This document shows positions 40,992 to 48,732 of a stretch of DNA of 64,000 nucleotides, in pieces. Source of the DNA: JARRPM01 sp963765545 (GTDB lineage Bacteria; Pseudomonadota; Gammaproteobacteria; Pseudomonadales; Halieaceae); NCBI GenBank assembly GCA_963765545.1, contig CAVXWW010000003.1:383096-447095 (forward strand), in the 5' to 3' direction. The notes beneath the pieces are model-generated. The model saw nothing but the letters and a program-made list of their open reading frames with translations, was not told where the DNA came from and made no database searches. Numbering within the stretch: the first letter of the stretch is position 1; each line of letters starts with the position of its first letter. The position numbers were made by a program, and so were the translations under genes.

Positions 40992-42148
40992 AACTGGGCC
41001 CGACACGAACCGCATGGTTGCAGATCAGTCACCAGAAACTGCGTTTGCTGGCGGCGGTGCTGGGCGTGGCTTTTGCGGTAGTGCTGGTGTTTGTGCAACT
41101 GGGCTTTCAGCAGGCCTTGTACGACAGTTCGGTGCGCTGGCACACGGCCCTTGGCTATGACCTGGCGGTCATCAGCCCCAAGACAACCTACCTGGTAAAC
41201 CCGCCTGGTTTCCCGCGCAACCGCCTGTACCAGTCGCTGGGTTTTGAAGGCGTTGATTCAGTAACGCCGGTATACATCGGCATTGCCGAGTGGCGCAACC
41301 CCAGGGACCCGCTGCAGACCCGCAATATCTACGTGATGGGATTTGACCCCATGAACAGTGGCTTTGCCCTGGCGGGGGATCAAGCACAGTTGCGCCAACT
41401 GCGCATGCCCGACCGGGTGTTATACGACCGCCTGTCGCGCGATGAATTCGGGCCCATTGCGCAGATGCTGGATAACAACGAGGACGTGGCCACCGAGATT
41501 AACGGTCGCGACGTGAGGATTGTCGGCCTGTATGACCTGGGCACGTCCTTCGGCATTGATGGCAGTATCATCACCAGCGATCTGAACTTTCGCCGTATAT
41601 TTTCGAACCGCTCGGCGTCACGTATTGAACTGGGCCTGATTATGATCGACCCCGGTGCCGACGCCGCCACCGTGCGCGATGGCATTGTGGCCGGCATACC
41701 CGGCGATGTCATGGTGCTTACCCGGGATGAGTTCATCCAGCACGAAGTGGATTACTGGAGTAACAATACCCCTATCGGCTACGTGTTCGGGCTGGGCGTG
41801 GCCATGGGGCTGGCGGTGGGGTTGATTGTCGTTTACCAGATTCTGTTTTCGGACGTGCAGGACCACCTGCGCGAGTACGCCACCATGAAGGCCATGGGCT
41901 ACTCCAATTTCTTTTTGTCGCGGCTGGTGCTGGCCGAAGCCGTTATCCTGGCGCTGCTGGGTTTTATTCCCGGCTATTTTTGCAGCCTGCTGGTGTATAC
42001 CCAGGCCCGCGAAGCGACTAACCTGCCCGTGATCATGACGCACGAGCGCGCGGCGATGGTGCTGGCGCTGACGGTGGCAATGTGCGCAATCTCTGCACTG
42101 TTGGCCATGCGCAAGTTGCGCTCGGCAGACCCGGCTGAGGTGTTCTGA
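40988..42148 (+). CDS. FtsX/DevC-type ABC transporter permease
   Basis: A 386-residue inner-membrane protein with the MacB/FtsX layout: one N-terminal helix (~20-40, LLAAVLGVAFAVVLVFVQLG), a large periplasmic domain (~45-260) and three C-terminal helices (FGLGVAMGLAVGLIVVYQILF, LVLAEAVILALLGFIPGYFCSLLVY, LALTVAMCAISALLAM). The start is a TTG overlapping the previous stop (TTGA). Its partner ATPase follows after two bases. Confidence 0.88.
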   Translation: MKLGPTRTAWLQISHQKLRLLAAVLGVAFAVVLVFVQLGFQQALYDSSVRWHTALGYDLAVISPKTTYLVNPPGFPRNRLYQSLGFEGVDSVTPVYIGIAEWRNPRDPLQTRNIYVMGFDPMNSGFALAGDQAQLRQLRMPDRVLYDRLSRDEFGPIAQMLDNNEDVATEINGRDVRIVGLYDLGTSFGIDGSIITSDLNFRRIFSNRSASRIELGLIMIDPGADAATVRDGIVAGIPGDVMVLTRDEFIQHEVDYWSNNTPIGYVFGLGVAMGLAVGLIVVYQILFSDVQDHLREYATMKAMGYSNFFLSRLVLAEAVILALLGFIPGYFCSLLVYTQAREATNLPVIMTHERAAMVLALTVAMCAISALLAMRKLRSADPAEVF

Positions 42149-42150
42149 AC

Positions 42151-43275
42151 ATGGCGGAAGACACCACCCCAATAATCGTCGAAGGCGTGGGCTATGTGTA
42201 TGACACCGGCCTGAGCAAGCACCACGTGTTGCGCGATGTCAGCCTGCGCATAGAGTCTGGCGAGATCGTTATTCTCACCGGCCCATCGGGCTCGGGCAAA
42301 ACCACACTGATTACCCTGATCGGTGCCCTGCGCGCGATGCAGGCGGGCAGCATAAAGATATTTGGCAACGAGCTGCACAAGGCCTCGCAGCGCGCCCTGA
42401 TGAAGACCCGGCGCAACATCGGTTTTATCTTCCAGCAGCACAATCTGCTCGACTACCTCACCGTTGCCCAGAACATATCCATGTCGCTGTCACTGGGCTC
42501 AGGCGGTGGCGGCAAGAAAGCACGCACCCGAATTGAAGAAGTGCTGGACCAGGTGGGCCTGCTCGACCATATCGACAAGTATCCAGATACCCTGTCTGGA
42601 GGGCAGAAGCAGCGGGTAGGTATCGCCCGCGCGCTGTCCAGTGGGCCGAAGATGATACTGGCGGACGAGCCCACCGCGTCACTGGACAAGGAGTCGGGCC
42701 GCAACGTGGTGAACCTGATACAGGAGCTGTGTCGGGAGCAGGGCGCCAGCGTGGTGATGGTTACCCACGATAATCGCATCCTCGACGTGGCGGACCGCAT
42801 ACTGCACCTGGAAGATGGCGAGATTCAATCCATCAGCTCCGCCGTGGCCTCAAGTACCAGCCAGATGCTCAAGCTGCTCAACCGCCATGACCCGGGTGCG
42901 GCCCACTACATGTCGGCGTTCTCCCAGGCCCTGACCAGGGTGGCCCTGGCAGACGGCAACCTGGATGACGAGGAGAGGAATGCTATCAACACTATTTTGA
43001 TAGAGCACTCAGACCTGCAACGGGCCGAGGTAGACCTGGTGATGGAGATGGCCCTGTCTCAGGTGCGCTGCCGCAGCCCCCGGGGAAACGATGGCGTATC
43101 GGCGTTCTCTCACGAGCAGAGCCTGCACTTTGTAAAATCGCTGCACGCGGTGGCCGCGGCTGACGGCGACGTCAGCGAAATGGAGTTGCAGGAAATCGCG
43201 CAGATTGCCCGGGAAATGGGTTTTAGCCTGACCGAAGCGGAAATAGCCGAGCTGGCTGATCAGCCGTTGTCGTAG
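42151..43275 (+). CDS. DevA-type ABC ATPase with C-terminal TerB-like domain
   Basis: A 374-residue protein. Residues 1-235 are an ABC ATPase: Walker A GPSGSGKTTL (~45), Q-loop FQQHNLLDYL, signature LSGGQKQRVGIARAL, Walker B ILADEPTASLD and H-loop VMVTHD. Standard DevA ends there (~230). The remaining ~130 residues are helical and acidic: two repeats of the pattern ADGNLDDEERNAIN and AAADGDVSEMELQEIAQIAREMGFS, the Asp-rich metal-binding motif of TerB/tellurite-resistance domains. A fused TerB module may sense or buffer metal or regulate the ATPase. It overlaps the convergent downstream gene by 16 bases. Confidence 0.85.
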   Translation: MAEDTTPIIVEGVGYVYDTGLSKHHVLRDVSLRIESGEIVILTGPSGSGKTTLITLIGALRAMQAGSIKIFGNELHKASQRALMKTRRNIGFIFQQHNLLDYLTVAQNISMSLSLGSGGGGKKARTRIEEVLDQVGLLDHIDKYPDTLSGGQKQRVGIARALSSGPKMILADEPTASLDKESGRNVVNLIQELCREQGASVVMVTHDNRILDVADRILHLEDGEIQSISSAVASSTSQMLKLLNRHDPGAAHYMSAFSQALTRVALADGNLDDEERNAINTILIEHSDLQRAEVDLVMEMALSQVRCRSPRGNDGVSAFSHEQSLHFVKSLHAVAAADGDVSEMELQEIAQIAREMGFSLTEAEIAELADQPLS

Positions 43276-43586
43276 TCGCAGTCCCCGTCCACTACCTCAA
43301 GAATGCCGTCCGTGTCGTTGGAAGCAAGCAGGGCGCTGAAGCTGTTCATGCCGGCATCGTATTGTGCCTGGTCAAGCTCGCCATGCGCGATCTGGGCGCG
43401 GGTAGCACTGTTCCAGTCCATCCACAGTTTGATGCGCGCACCATCGGTCATCGCAGTTGAGGCCAGACCCGAGTGCACAAAACCCTTGCAGTAACTGTAG
43501 TTTTCTTGCGGCTTCTTCTCCCAGGGCCAGTCAAAAGCCTGGGCCGGCAGGGCAACAATCGCCAGCGCAATCATCAGGTATTTCAT
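43260..43586 (-). CDS. Small exported protein (108 residues)
   Basis: The signal peptide is clear (MKYLMIALAIVALPAQAFD). The mature 90 residues start WPWEKKPQENYSYCKGFVHSGLAS and contain IKLWMDWNSATRAQIAHGELDQAQYDAG, ending with an acidic DGDCDYDNG with a second Cys. One disulfide is likely. Its last codons overlap the ATPase gene tail-to-tail. I do not recognise the family. Confidence 0.68.
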   Translation of the reverse strand: MKYLMIALAIVALPAQAFDWPWEKKPQENYSYCKGFVHSGLASTAMTDGARIKLWMDWNSATRAQIAHGELDQAQYDAGMNSFSALLASNDTDGILEVVDGDCDYDNG

Positions 43587-43797
43587 GGGTGTGATCCTTG
43601 TTGTGCCAAGCCTCTACCTTAGAGTGAGTTGGCCAGTTTGCCAAGTGCCGCGTTTACAGCTGAGCGGATATGCCTGAAAATACTGTCGCGCGCCGACTCT
43701 CCTGTGTGGTGGCTTGCACCACCGGAGTGGATAGGGGCAGAATCAGCTATATGCCTGCTCACAAAATGCAGGGTGAGCGCACCCCGAGAGAAATAAA

Positions 43798-44415
43798 ATG
43801 TCCAATGCCAACACAGTCATCATCCTCGATTTCGAAACCACGGGTTTATCGCCGGGTATGGGTGACCGGGCCATTGAGATCGGGGCGGTGAAGATAGACA
43901 ACGGTCAGGTGACGGGGCGCTTCCAGGAATTGATGAACCCCGGCCAGCGGGTGAGCGGCTTCATCGAATCCTATACCGGGATTTCCAATGCGATGCTGGC
44001 AGATGCCAGGCCCTGTGCTGATGTGATGCGCGATTTCGCCGAGTTCATCGGTGGCTATAACCTCGTCGCCCACAACGCATCCTTTGACAAACGCTTTCTG
44101 GATGCCGAGCTGGAGAGGGTTGCCCGGAATTATTCCGGCCAGTTCTCGTGCTCTATGCTCGCCGCCCGGCGTATCTACCAGGATGCCCCCAACCATCAGC
44201 TGGGCACCCTGGTAGCGCACATGAATATTCCGGTAGAGGGTGTTTTTCACCGGGCGCTGTACGATTCCGAGATGACCGCAAAGCTGTGGTTAGCCATGCT
44301 CGATACCATTCGGCAGCAGGCCGACGTGCCCACTATAGACTTCAGGCTGATGCAGAAGTTGGGCAAGACGCCCAAGCATAAGGTCGTCCGGTTTCTGGAA
44401 AGCGCCTGTGGCTAG
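43798..44415 (+). CDS. DnaQ-like DEDDh 3'-5' exonuclease
   Basis: The protein is 205 residues. Exo I is IILDFETTGLSPG (D11, E13), Exo II VAHNASFDKRFLDAEL (Asp), and Exo III HRALYDSEMTAKL with the DEDDh His and final Asp. The first 170 residues are the whole exonuclease domain; the last 30 form a basic helix. It could be a proofreading-like or repair/RNA-processing nuclease; it is shorter than DnaQ epsilon (243). It ends 20 bases from the sheath gene on the opposite strand. Confidence 0.9.
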   Translation: MSNANTVIILDFETTGLSPGMGDRAIEIGAVKIDNGQVTGRFQELMNPGQRVSGFIESYTGISNAMLADARPCADVMRDFAEFIGGYNLVAHNASFDKRFLDAELERVARNYSGQFSCSMLAARRIYQDAPNHQLGTLVAHMNIPVEGVFHRALYDSEMTAKLWLAMLDTIRQQADVPTIDFRLMQKLGKTPKHKVVRFLESACG

Positions 44416-44435
44416 CTACCGCTGAATTGAGCGTC

Positions 44436-46046
44436 CTATGGACGCCTCGTTTGCCCCACACTTTCCTGCAGTTTCAGGATCACAAATTCCGCTGGCTTCA
44501 ATGGCGCAAAGCCCACCACTGCGCGCACTATGCCGGCATTGATGTCGGCCTGGGTCATCGTGCTACCGAGTCCGCACTGGACGAAGTAGGCGTCAGAATC
44601 CTTTGTCCCCTGCAAGGCGCCGGCGCGAAACAGGCTCTGCATGAAGTCAGTGATGCTGGCGTGCAAGCTGGACCAGAGACTCTGGTTATTGGGCTCAAAC
44701 ACAACTGTCTGCAGGTGTTGGTACAGGCTTTCCCCGATCATGTTCTGCGTGCGACGAACCGACACATACTTGTACTCGGGGTGAGTATTCGATGCCAGCG
44801 TACGAGCTCCCCAAACCACGGTCGGGCCCCTGATGGGGCGCAGGCAGTTTATACCCGAGGGATTGAGGTTGCGCTGTATGGTGTTGCTGATGAGCACGGT
44901 AGGACCCAGCGTACCCCGAACCGTGGCCGTTCGCCCGGCGGGCGCTTTCCATACGCCCCGCTCGCTATCGATACGCGCCCACACACCGGCGGCCGTTGCC
45001 GCGGGCCCTATGGCGAATGCTTTTGGCAGGTTCGGCGCGGACTGGGCATCGTAATAGGGGTTGCTTACGTTGAGATAGGGATAATAAAGAACCGAGTAGG
45101 GCGAGGTCGGGAAGCCGGCGTTCGTGACATCCCGTCGTGTCGCCAGCTGCGTGGCGCTGGTCCGCGGGTCCTGCGGGTCTATGATGACCATGCGGTTCTT
45201 CATCAATTCGGCGTGAGTAATTGCGCTTTCATACACGGTTTTGTCATTGGTCCAGTCCTTGCCCGGCAGTACGATAGTGGCGATGTCGCGGTAGTCTTTG
45301 AGCCGCTCCAGGGCCTGGGCGTAGTCGGTGGTAACAGGTGGGCGGGTATCGACCGCCCCGGCCATTTCAGCCTGTGCCTCGGTCAATGCGCCGGCTACCG
45401 CAGTTGTGGTGGCATCGATCTTCACCCTCACCAGGGTGGACTGCCGGTTCACCTTGTCAGCGATTGAGGCAGCGCTGCCGGCGGCCATGCCGAGCCCGGC
45501 AAAGGTTTCCAGTACAGTGTCGTGCCGTTTCCTGGTGCTTGCAGTTTCCGCCTGGCTGGCTGCGTCCTGGGTGCCAATGGTAAGCGTGAATGTCCCCGTT
45601 GCATCCTGTTGCAGATGAACGAGCAGCTTGTCTGCCCACTTGCCGGGTGAGGTGGCGCTAAATATGAGGGTGTGCCCTAGGTCGTCCTTGTTCTTGATGA
45701 CTTCCCTGATGACCACTCTACACGTCGAGGGCTTGCCGGGAGTGTTGGCGACCGGCACCACATAGGCCTTTGCGCCACCGTTGGCAAAAAACGCATTGAT
45801 AGCATGCCCGAAGGAATCCGCTTCCGTACCCTCATTGGTGATGCCGCCATGGTTGGCATCTGGCGGCCCGAACTGTTGAGCGTACTGCGAGACTGAACGG
45901 ATAAAAACCGGTTTACCGTCTGTGTTGGTTACCCGGGCCCCGCGTTTGACATGCCCCAGGAATGCGGTGATCGATGTCGCTATAGCCTCGATGGGGCGAG
46001 GCTTCAACGGTATTTCTTTAATGTAGACCCCGGGATACCGGAACAT
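44436..46046 (-). CDS. Contractile tail sheath protein
   Basis: A 536-residue phage/eCIS-type tail sheath. The N-terminus MFRYPGVYIKEIPL matches the sheath signature. Landmarks are AITAFLGHVKRGARV, VSQYAQQFG near the start, ERLKDYRDIATIVLPGKDW mid-protein, a variable loop, and the C-terminal ISNTIQRNLNPSGINCLRPIRGPTVVWGARTL, YKYVSVRRTQNMIGESLYQHLQTVVFEPN and RAVVGFAPLKPAEFVILKLQ. AAGGAG precedes the ATG at 46046. No tube, baseplate, spike or LysM gene lies around it, so on its own it cannot form an injection machine. The second copy is a pseudogene near 62.4 kb. Confidence 0.93.
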   Translation of the reverse strand: MFRYPGVYIKEIPLKPRPIEAIATSITAFLGHVKRGARVTNTDGKPVFIRSVSQYAQQFGPPDANHGGITNEGTEADSFGHAINAFFANGGAKAYVVPVANTPGKPSTCRVVIREVIKNKDDLGHTLIFSATSPGKWADKLLVHLQQDATGTFTLTIGTQDAASQAETASTRKRHDTVLETFAGLGMAAGSAASIADKVNRQSTLVRVKIDATTTAVAGALTEAQAEMAGAVDTRPPVTTDYAQALERLKDYRDIATIVLPGKDWTNDKTVYESAITHAELMKNRMVIIDPQDPRTSATQLATRRDVTNAGFPTSPYSVLYYPYLNVSNPYYDAQSAPNLPKAFAIGPAATAAGVWARIDSERGVWKAPAGRTATVRGTLGPTVLISNTIQRNLNPSGINCLRPIRGPTVVWGARTLASNTHPEYKYVSVRRTQNMIGESLYQHLQTVVFEPNNQSLWSSLHASITDFMQSLFRAGALQGTKDSDAYFVQCGLGSTMTQADINAGIVRAVVGFAPLKPAEFVILKLQESVGQTRRP

Positions 46047-46132
46047 GTTGTGTGCACTCCTTGGCCTCAATTTCTGAGGTGGTGCCCAACCGGGTTTTCC
46101 GCATTACCCGGATCAAAAGAACAAATTTCGAA

Positions 46133-46153
46133 GGTGTGTTTTCAATCTAGCAG
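46133..46153. promoter_or_regulatory. Conserved 21-bp block upstream of the intact sheath gene
   Basis: This block, beginning GGTGTGTTTTC, is identical to 62680-62700 upstream of the decayed sheath copy. A second shared segment lies at about 46212-46230 (ATAGACC-A/G-GAAAGT) against 62757-62775. The conservation of noncoding sequence around two diverged sheath genes implies either a shared promoter or operator, or one duplication event. The intergenic region 46047-46429 otherwise contains no gene and separates the divergent sheath and protease genes. Confidence 0.5.
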
Positions 46154-46429
46154 ACATCCCGGTTTCTTCATGGGTAGCACTATACCTATCGATTCTAAAG
46201 AGTCTTTTTAATAGACCAGAAAGTAATGCGGCGGGTATGTCTATGCAGCTTGGGCCGTGTGGGCCAGCTTTCGCGGCTATGGGGGGTAGCTAGCAGGCGT
46301 TGCGTTGCAGGGCATATGTTAAAGCGCTATTTCTGTAGTGTTACAGAGAATGACTTGTTCTAAAGCAAACCAGTGTCCCACAGCTATATTGTAACCAATG
46401 GTTTTTGGCGGAATGTTGGGGAGAACGTT

Positions 46430-47539
46430 GTGGCAAAGAAATCTGGTGGCAAGACTAAGTTGAAATCCGCTAAAGGTGACGGCAAAGCCGCTGCCAACGC
46501 CCCGGATTACCCGTTCTCCTATTGCAGCCAACCGGTAGTATCTGACCGTGAATTTGCGCTGGATGTGAACGACATCCGTGCATCGCTGATACGGAACTCG
46601 GACAAGAAATGGGTTAATGGAACACGGTTGCATTACCATTTCCTTAAAGGCGCGAACTGGCAGGGCAGTGCGGCCGAGCTCACGGTGGTCCGAAAGGGCT
46701 TCAAGGCATGGAAGGACCTGGGTATCGGCCTGGAGTTTGTGGAGGTCAATACCCCTGAGGACGCGGAGATTCGGATAGGGTTTCAGCGCGGCGACGGTGC
46801 CTGGTCCTATCTCGGTCGGGATGTACTCGATCAGGCGCAGAGCGACCGCACGATGAATTTCGGCTGGAATATTCGCTCTGACATTGATACGGCAATCCAT
46901 GAGATTGGCCACACCCTTGGTTTTCCCCATGAGCACCAGAACCCGAATGCCGGCATTGAGTGGGATGAAGAGGCTGTTTATGCTGATCTGGGCCGGCCAC
47001 CAAACAACTGGAGTCGTGCCAAGACCCATTGGAACATCATAAGAAAACTCCCGCAGTCAGATGTGGAGGGGTCAGACTGGGATAAGGACTCCATCATGCA
47101 CTATCCTTTTTCAGCGGGGATGATCCTCAAGCCTGAGGAATTTCGAACCCGGGCGCTGCGACCGGCAGCGGGCTTGTCAGCAAGGGATAAAGCCTGGGCG
47201 AAACATTTCTATCCCGAATTGTCGGCAAAGGACTACCGGGTATTGAAGCCATTCCAGTCGGTGCGGGCCTCGATCAATCCAGGCGCGCAACTCAACTTCT
47301 ACATCAAGCCTTCCGCCACCCGCAAATATGAGATGGCCACCTTTGGCACAGCCGATACGGTGATGGTGCTGTTTGAGGAGGTGGATGGAAACCCCGTGTA
47401 CCTGTCTGGCGATGACGATAGCGGCGAATCACTGAATTCGAGAATCGAGTACAAACTGCTTGCCGGGCGAACGTACATTTTACGGGTGCGGCTTTACTGG
47501 CAGCACAGGAAAGGTGATTTTGGTGTAATGCTCTGGTAA
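46430..47539 (+). CDS. Astacin-type (M12A-like) metallopeptidase
   Basis: A 369-residue protein begun by a GTG with GGGGAGAA five bases upstream; a further upstream GTG at 46373 lacks such support. The metzincin zinc motif is HEIGHTLGFPHEH (H157, E158, H161, H167, E168) and the Met-turn is SIMHYPFS. Residues ~250-369 form a beta-rich domain like a PPC or immunoglobulin-like module. No signal peptide is seen; the N-terminus is lysine-rich (MAKKSGGKTKLKSAKGD). A leaderless protease divergent from a sheath gene could be a contractile-system cargo, which is inference. Confidence 0.85.
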   Translation: MAKKSGGKTKLKSAKGDGKAAANAPDYPFSYCSQPVVSDREFALDVNDIRASLIRNSDKKWVNGTRLHYHFLKGANWQGSAAELTVVRKGFKAWKDLGIGLEFVEVNTPEDAEIRIGFQRGDGAWSYLGRDVLDQAQSDRTMNFGWNIRSDIDTAIHEIGHTLGFPHEHQNPNAGIEWDEEAVYADLGRPPNNWSRAKTHWNIIRKLPQSDVEGSDWDKDSIMHYPFSAGMILKPEEFRTRALRPAAGLSARDKAWAKHFYPELSAKDYRVLKPFQSVRASINPGAQLNFYIKPSATRKYEMATFGTADTVMVLFEEVDGNPVYLSGDDDSGESLNSRIEYKLLAGRTYILRVRLYWQHRKGDFGVMLW

Positions 47540-47601
47540 GAGGAAACCTTAACTGGTTTTGCTATGAGTTGCTGAGAGTTGGGTCACAACATTCCGATGA
47601 G

Positions 47602-47890
47602 TCAACCATCTTGCCCAGGCAGGCATGCCACGTTCGTCTCCAGCCGTTCGGGTTCACCGTGCAGCCAGTAGTGCCCGAGAAAAACCGGGGGTTGCTGGTG
47701 ATCGTTATCGATAGCGTGGTCGCCCTGGATTTCATCGTCGGGGATTTGGGTCGCCCAGTCCGGAGGGCCCAGCTAGACGCCCCGGTAGGTGCGCTCGAGG
47801 CGGCTCCACCAGCGGACACCCCAGCTTCTCCAGCAGCGCCGCCAGGATGCGCGCATGCCCGTGTATATCGCCAATAATCTCGTAACTCAT
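47602..47890 (-). pseudogene. Decayed metallophosphoesterase
   Basis: The start MSYEIIGDIHGHARILAALLEKLG (47890 leftward) is the N-terminus of a calcineurin-like serine/threonine-phosphatase-type protein, GDIHGH being the first metal motif. After about 25 codons homology stops. In another frame further left, PPVFLGHYWLHGEPERLETNVAC resembles the C-terminal NxACLDYS region, ending at a stop at 47602. The large middle part with GDFIDRGP and the GNHE motif is missing. At least one deletion and a frameshift have occurred. No active protein is expected. Confidence 0.7.
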
Positions 47891-47996
47891 AGGGCCTCCG
47901 TGGGCCATCCTGTACAGATTCTGGCCAGACTCTATCATGCATAACTCCAGCCCCATCCGTGAAGACACCACGGACAGATAAACATTGGAGAACGTC

Positions 47997-48161
47997 ATGA
48001 CACGACTATCGACCCTGACAGCGCTCTTGATGCTGGTCGCCCGCTGTTCATGGAGCGACGAATACCTGGGCAACTACAGCGCCAACCCGTATAACCGGAA
48101 TTCCACATCCAACCCGTACGGGCTTCCTTATAGGGATGGGTTGGAGATTTATGGGGAGTAG
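47997..48161 (+). CDS. Small exported protein with YLGNxSANPY motif (54 residues)
   Basis: The protein begins MTRLSTLTALLMLVARC, a short signal-like segment, then WSDEYLGNYSANPYNRNSTSNPYGLPYRDGLEIYGE. YLGNxSANPY and STSNPYG repeats resemble a known small hypothetical family whose longer members repeat these units. GGAGAA six bases upstream supports the start. The function is unknown. A decayed relative appears at 56175. Confidence 0.6.
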   Translation: MTRLSTLTALLMLVARCSWSDEYLGNYSANPYNRNSTSNPYGLPYRDGLEIYGE

Positions 48162-48256
48162 GGCAGACGCATGTCGCTTAATGTCATGGTATTGACGTCT
48201 TCGGCAATGCCACCACACCTCCCCTTTCACTAAGATTCGCCCTTCGTACAACCCCA

Positions 48257-48658
48257 GTGCAGCCAAATTCGGGCCGCCCTGTTTACTCGGAGGTCATCCG
48301 GTTTGGTGAGGCAGTTCTGATTTTGCTGGAGCTATCAAAAAAGCAAAAGAGTCTTTTGTTCGAATTTGTCGCGGACGGCAAGCGGCGGAATCGACAACTG
48401 AATACCGATCTGCAGCAGACGCTCGGGTACATTATGTCCCGTATCAACGTCAGGAAGACTGAACTGATTGAGGATGAATTCCTCCGGGTTCTGGTGGAAT
48501 CCAGCTTCCAGCTGGTGAAAAATGAGCATCTGCTCGACAATGGCCTGATAACCCTGGCCAGGTACGAGGAAACCGTCAGGGATACCCAGGTGAGAGTGCT
48601 GCAGTATGGCCCTGGAGTGCCCGATTTGCCCCAGCAGACGGAGAGCTTGAACGCATAA
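48257..48658 (+). CDS. Hypothetical 133-residue protein
   Basis: Helical, charged and soluble, with EVIRFGEAVLILLELSKKQKSLLFEFVADGKRRNRQL, then a LQQTLGYIMSRINVRKTELIEDEFLRVLVES segment and an EETVRDTQVRVLQYG tail. No family is recognised and no signal or membrane segment is seen. The start codon is not backed by a strong Shine-Dalgarno. The next gene is convergent. Confidence 0.5.
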   Translation: MQPNSGRPVYSEVIRFGEAVLILLELSKKQKSLLFEFVADGKRRNRQLNTDLQQTLGYIMSRINVRKTELIEDEFLRVLVESSFQLVKNEHLLDNGLITLARYEETVRDTQVRVLQYGPGVPDLPQQTESLNA

Positions 48659-48732
48659 ACGGTCCAGCTGTCAGGTTCACGTAAGCGGGGTTTCTGCTAT
48701 GCGTTCCCCACATCGACCTCTATTGCTTTCAG

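Noticed and set aside
44431..44445. GCGTCC-TAT-GGACGC hairpin between the exonuclease and sheath genes
   Set aside because: A six-base stem overlapping the sheath stop with no U-tract. It may help end transcription, but evidence is too weak to list as a terminator.
47562..47942. 126-codon frame on the - strand covering the phosphatase remnant
   Set aside because: Its translation matches nothing; the phosphatase homology lies in the two other frames, showing this is a shadow.
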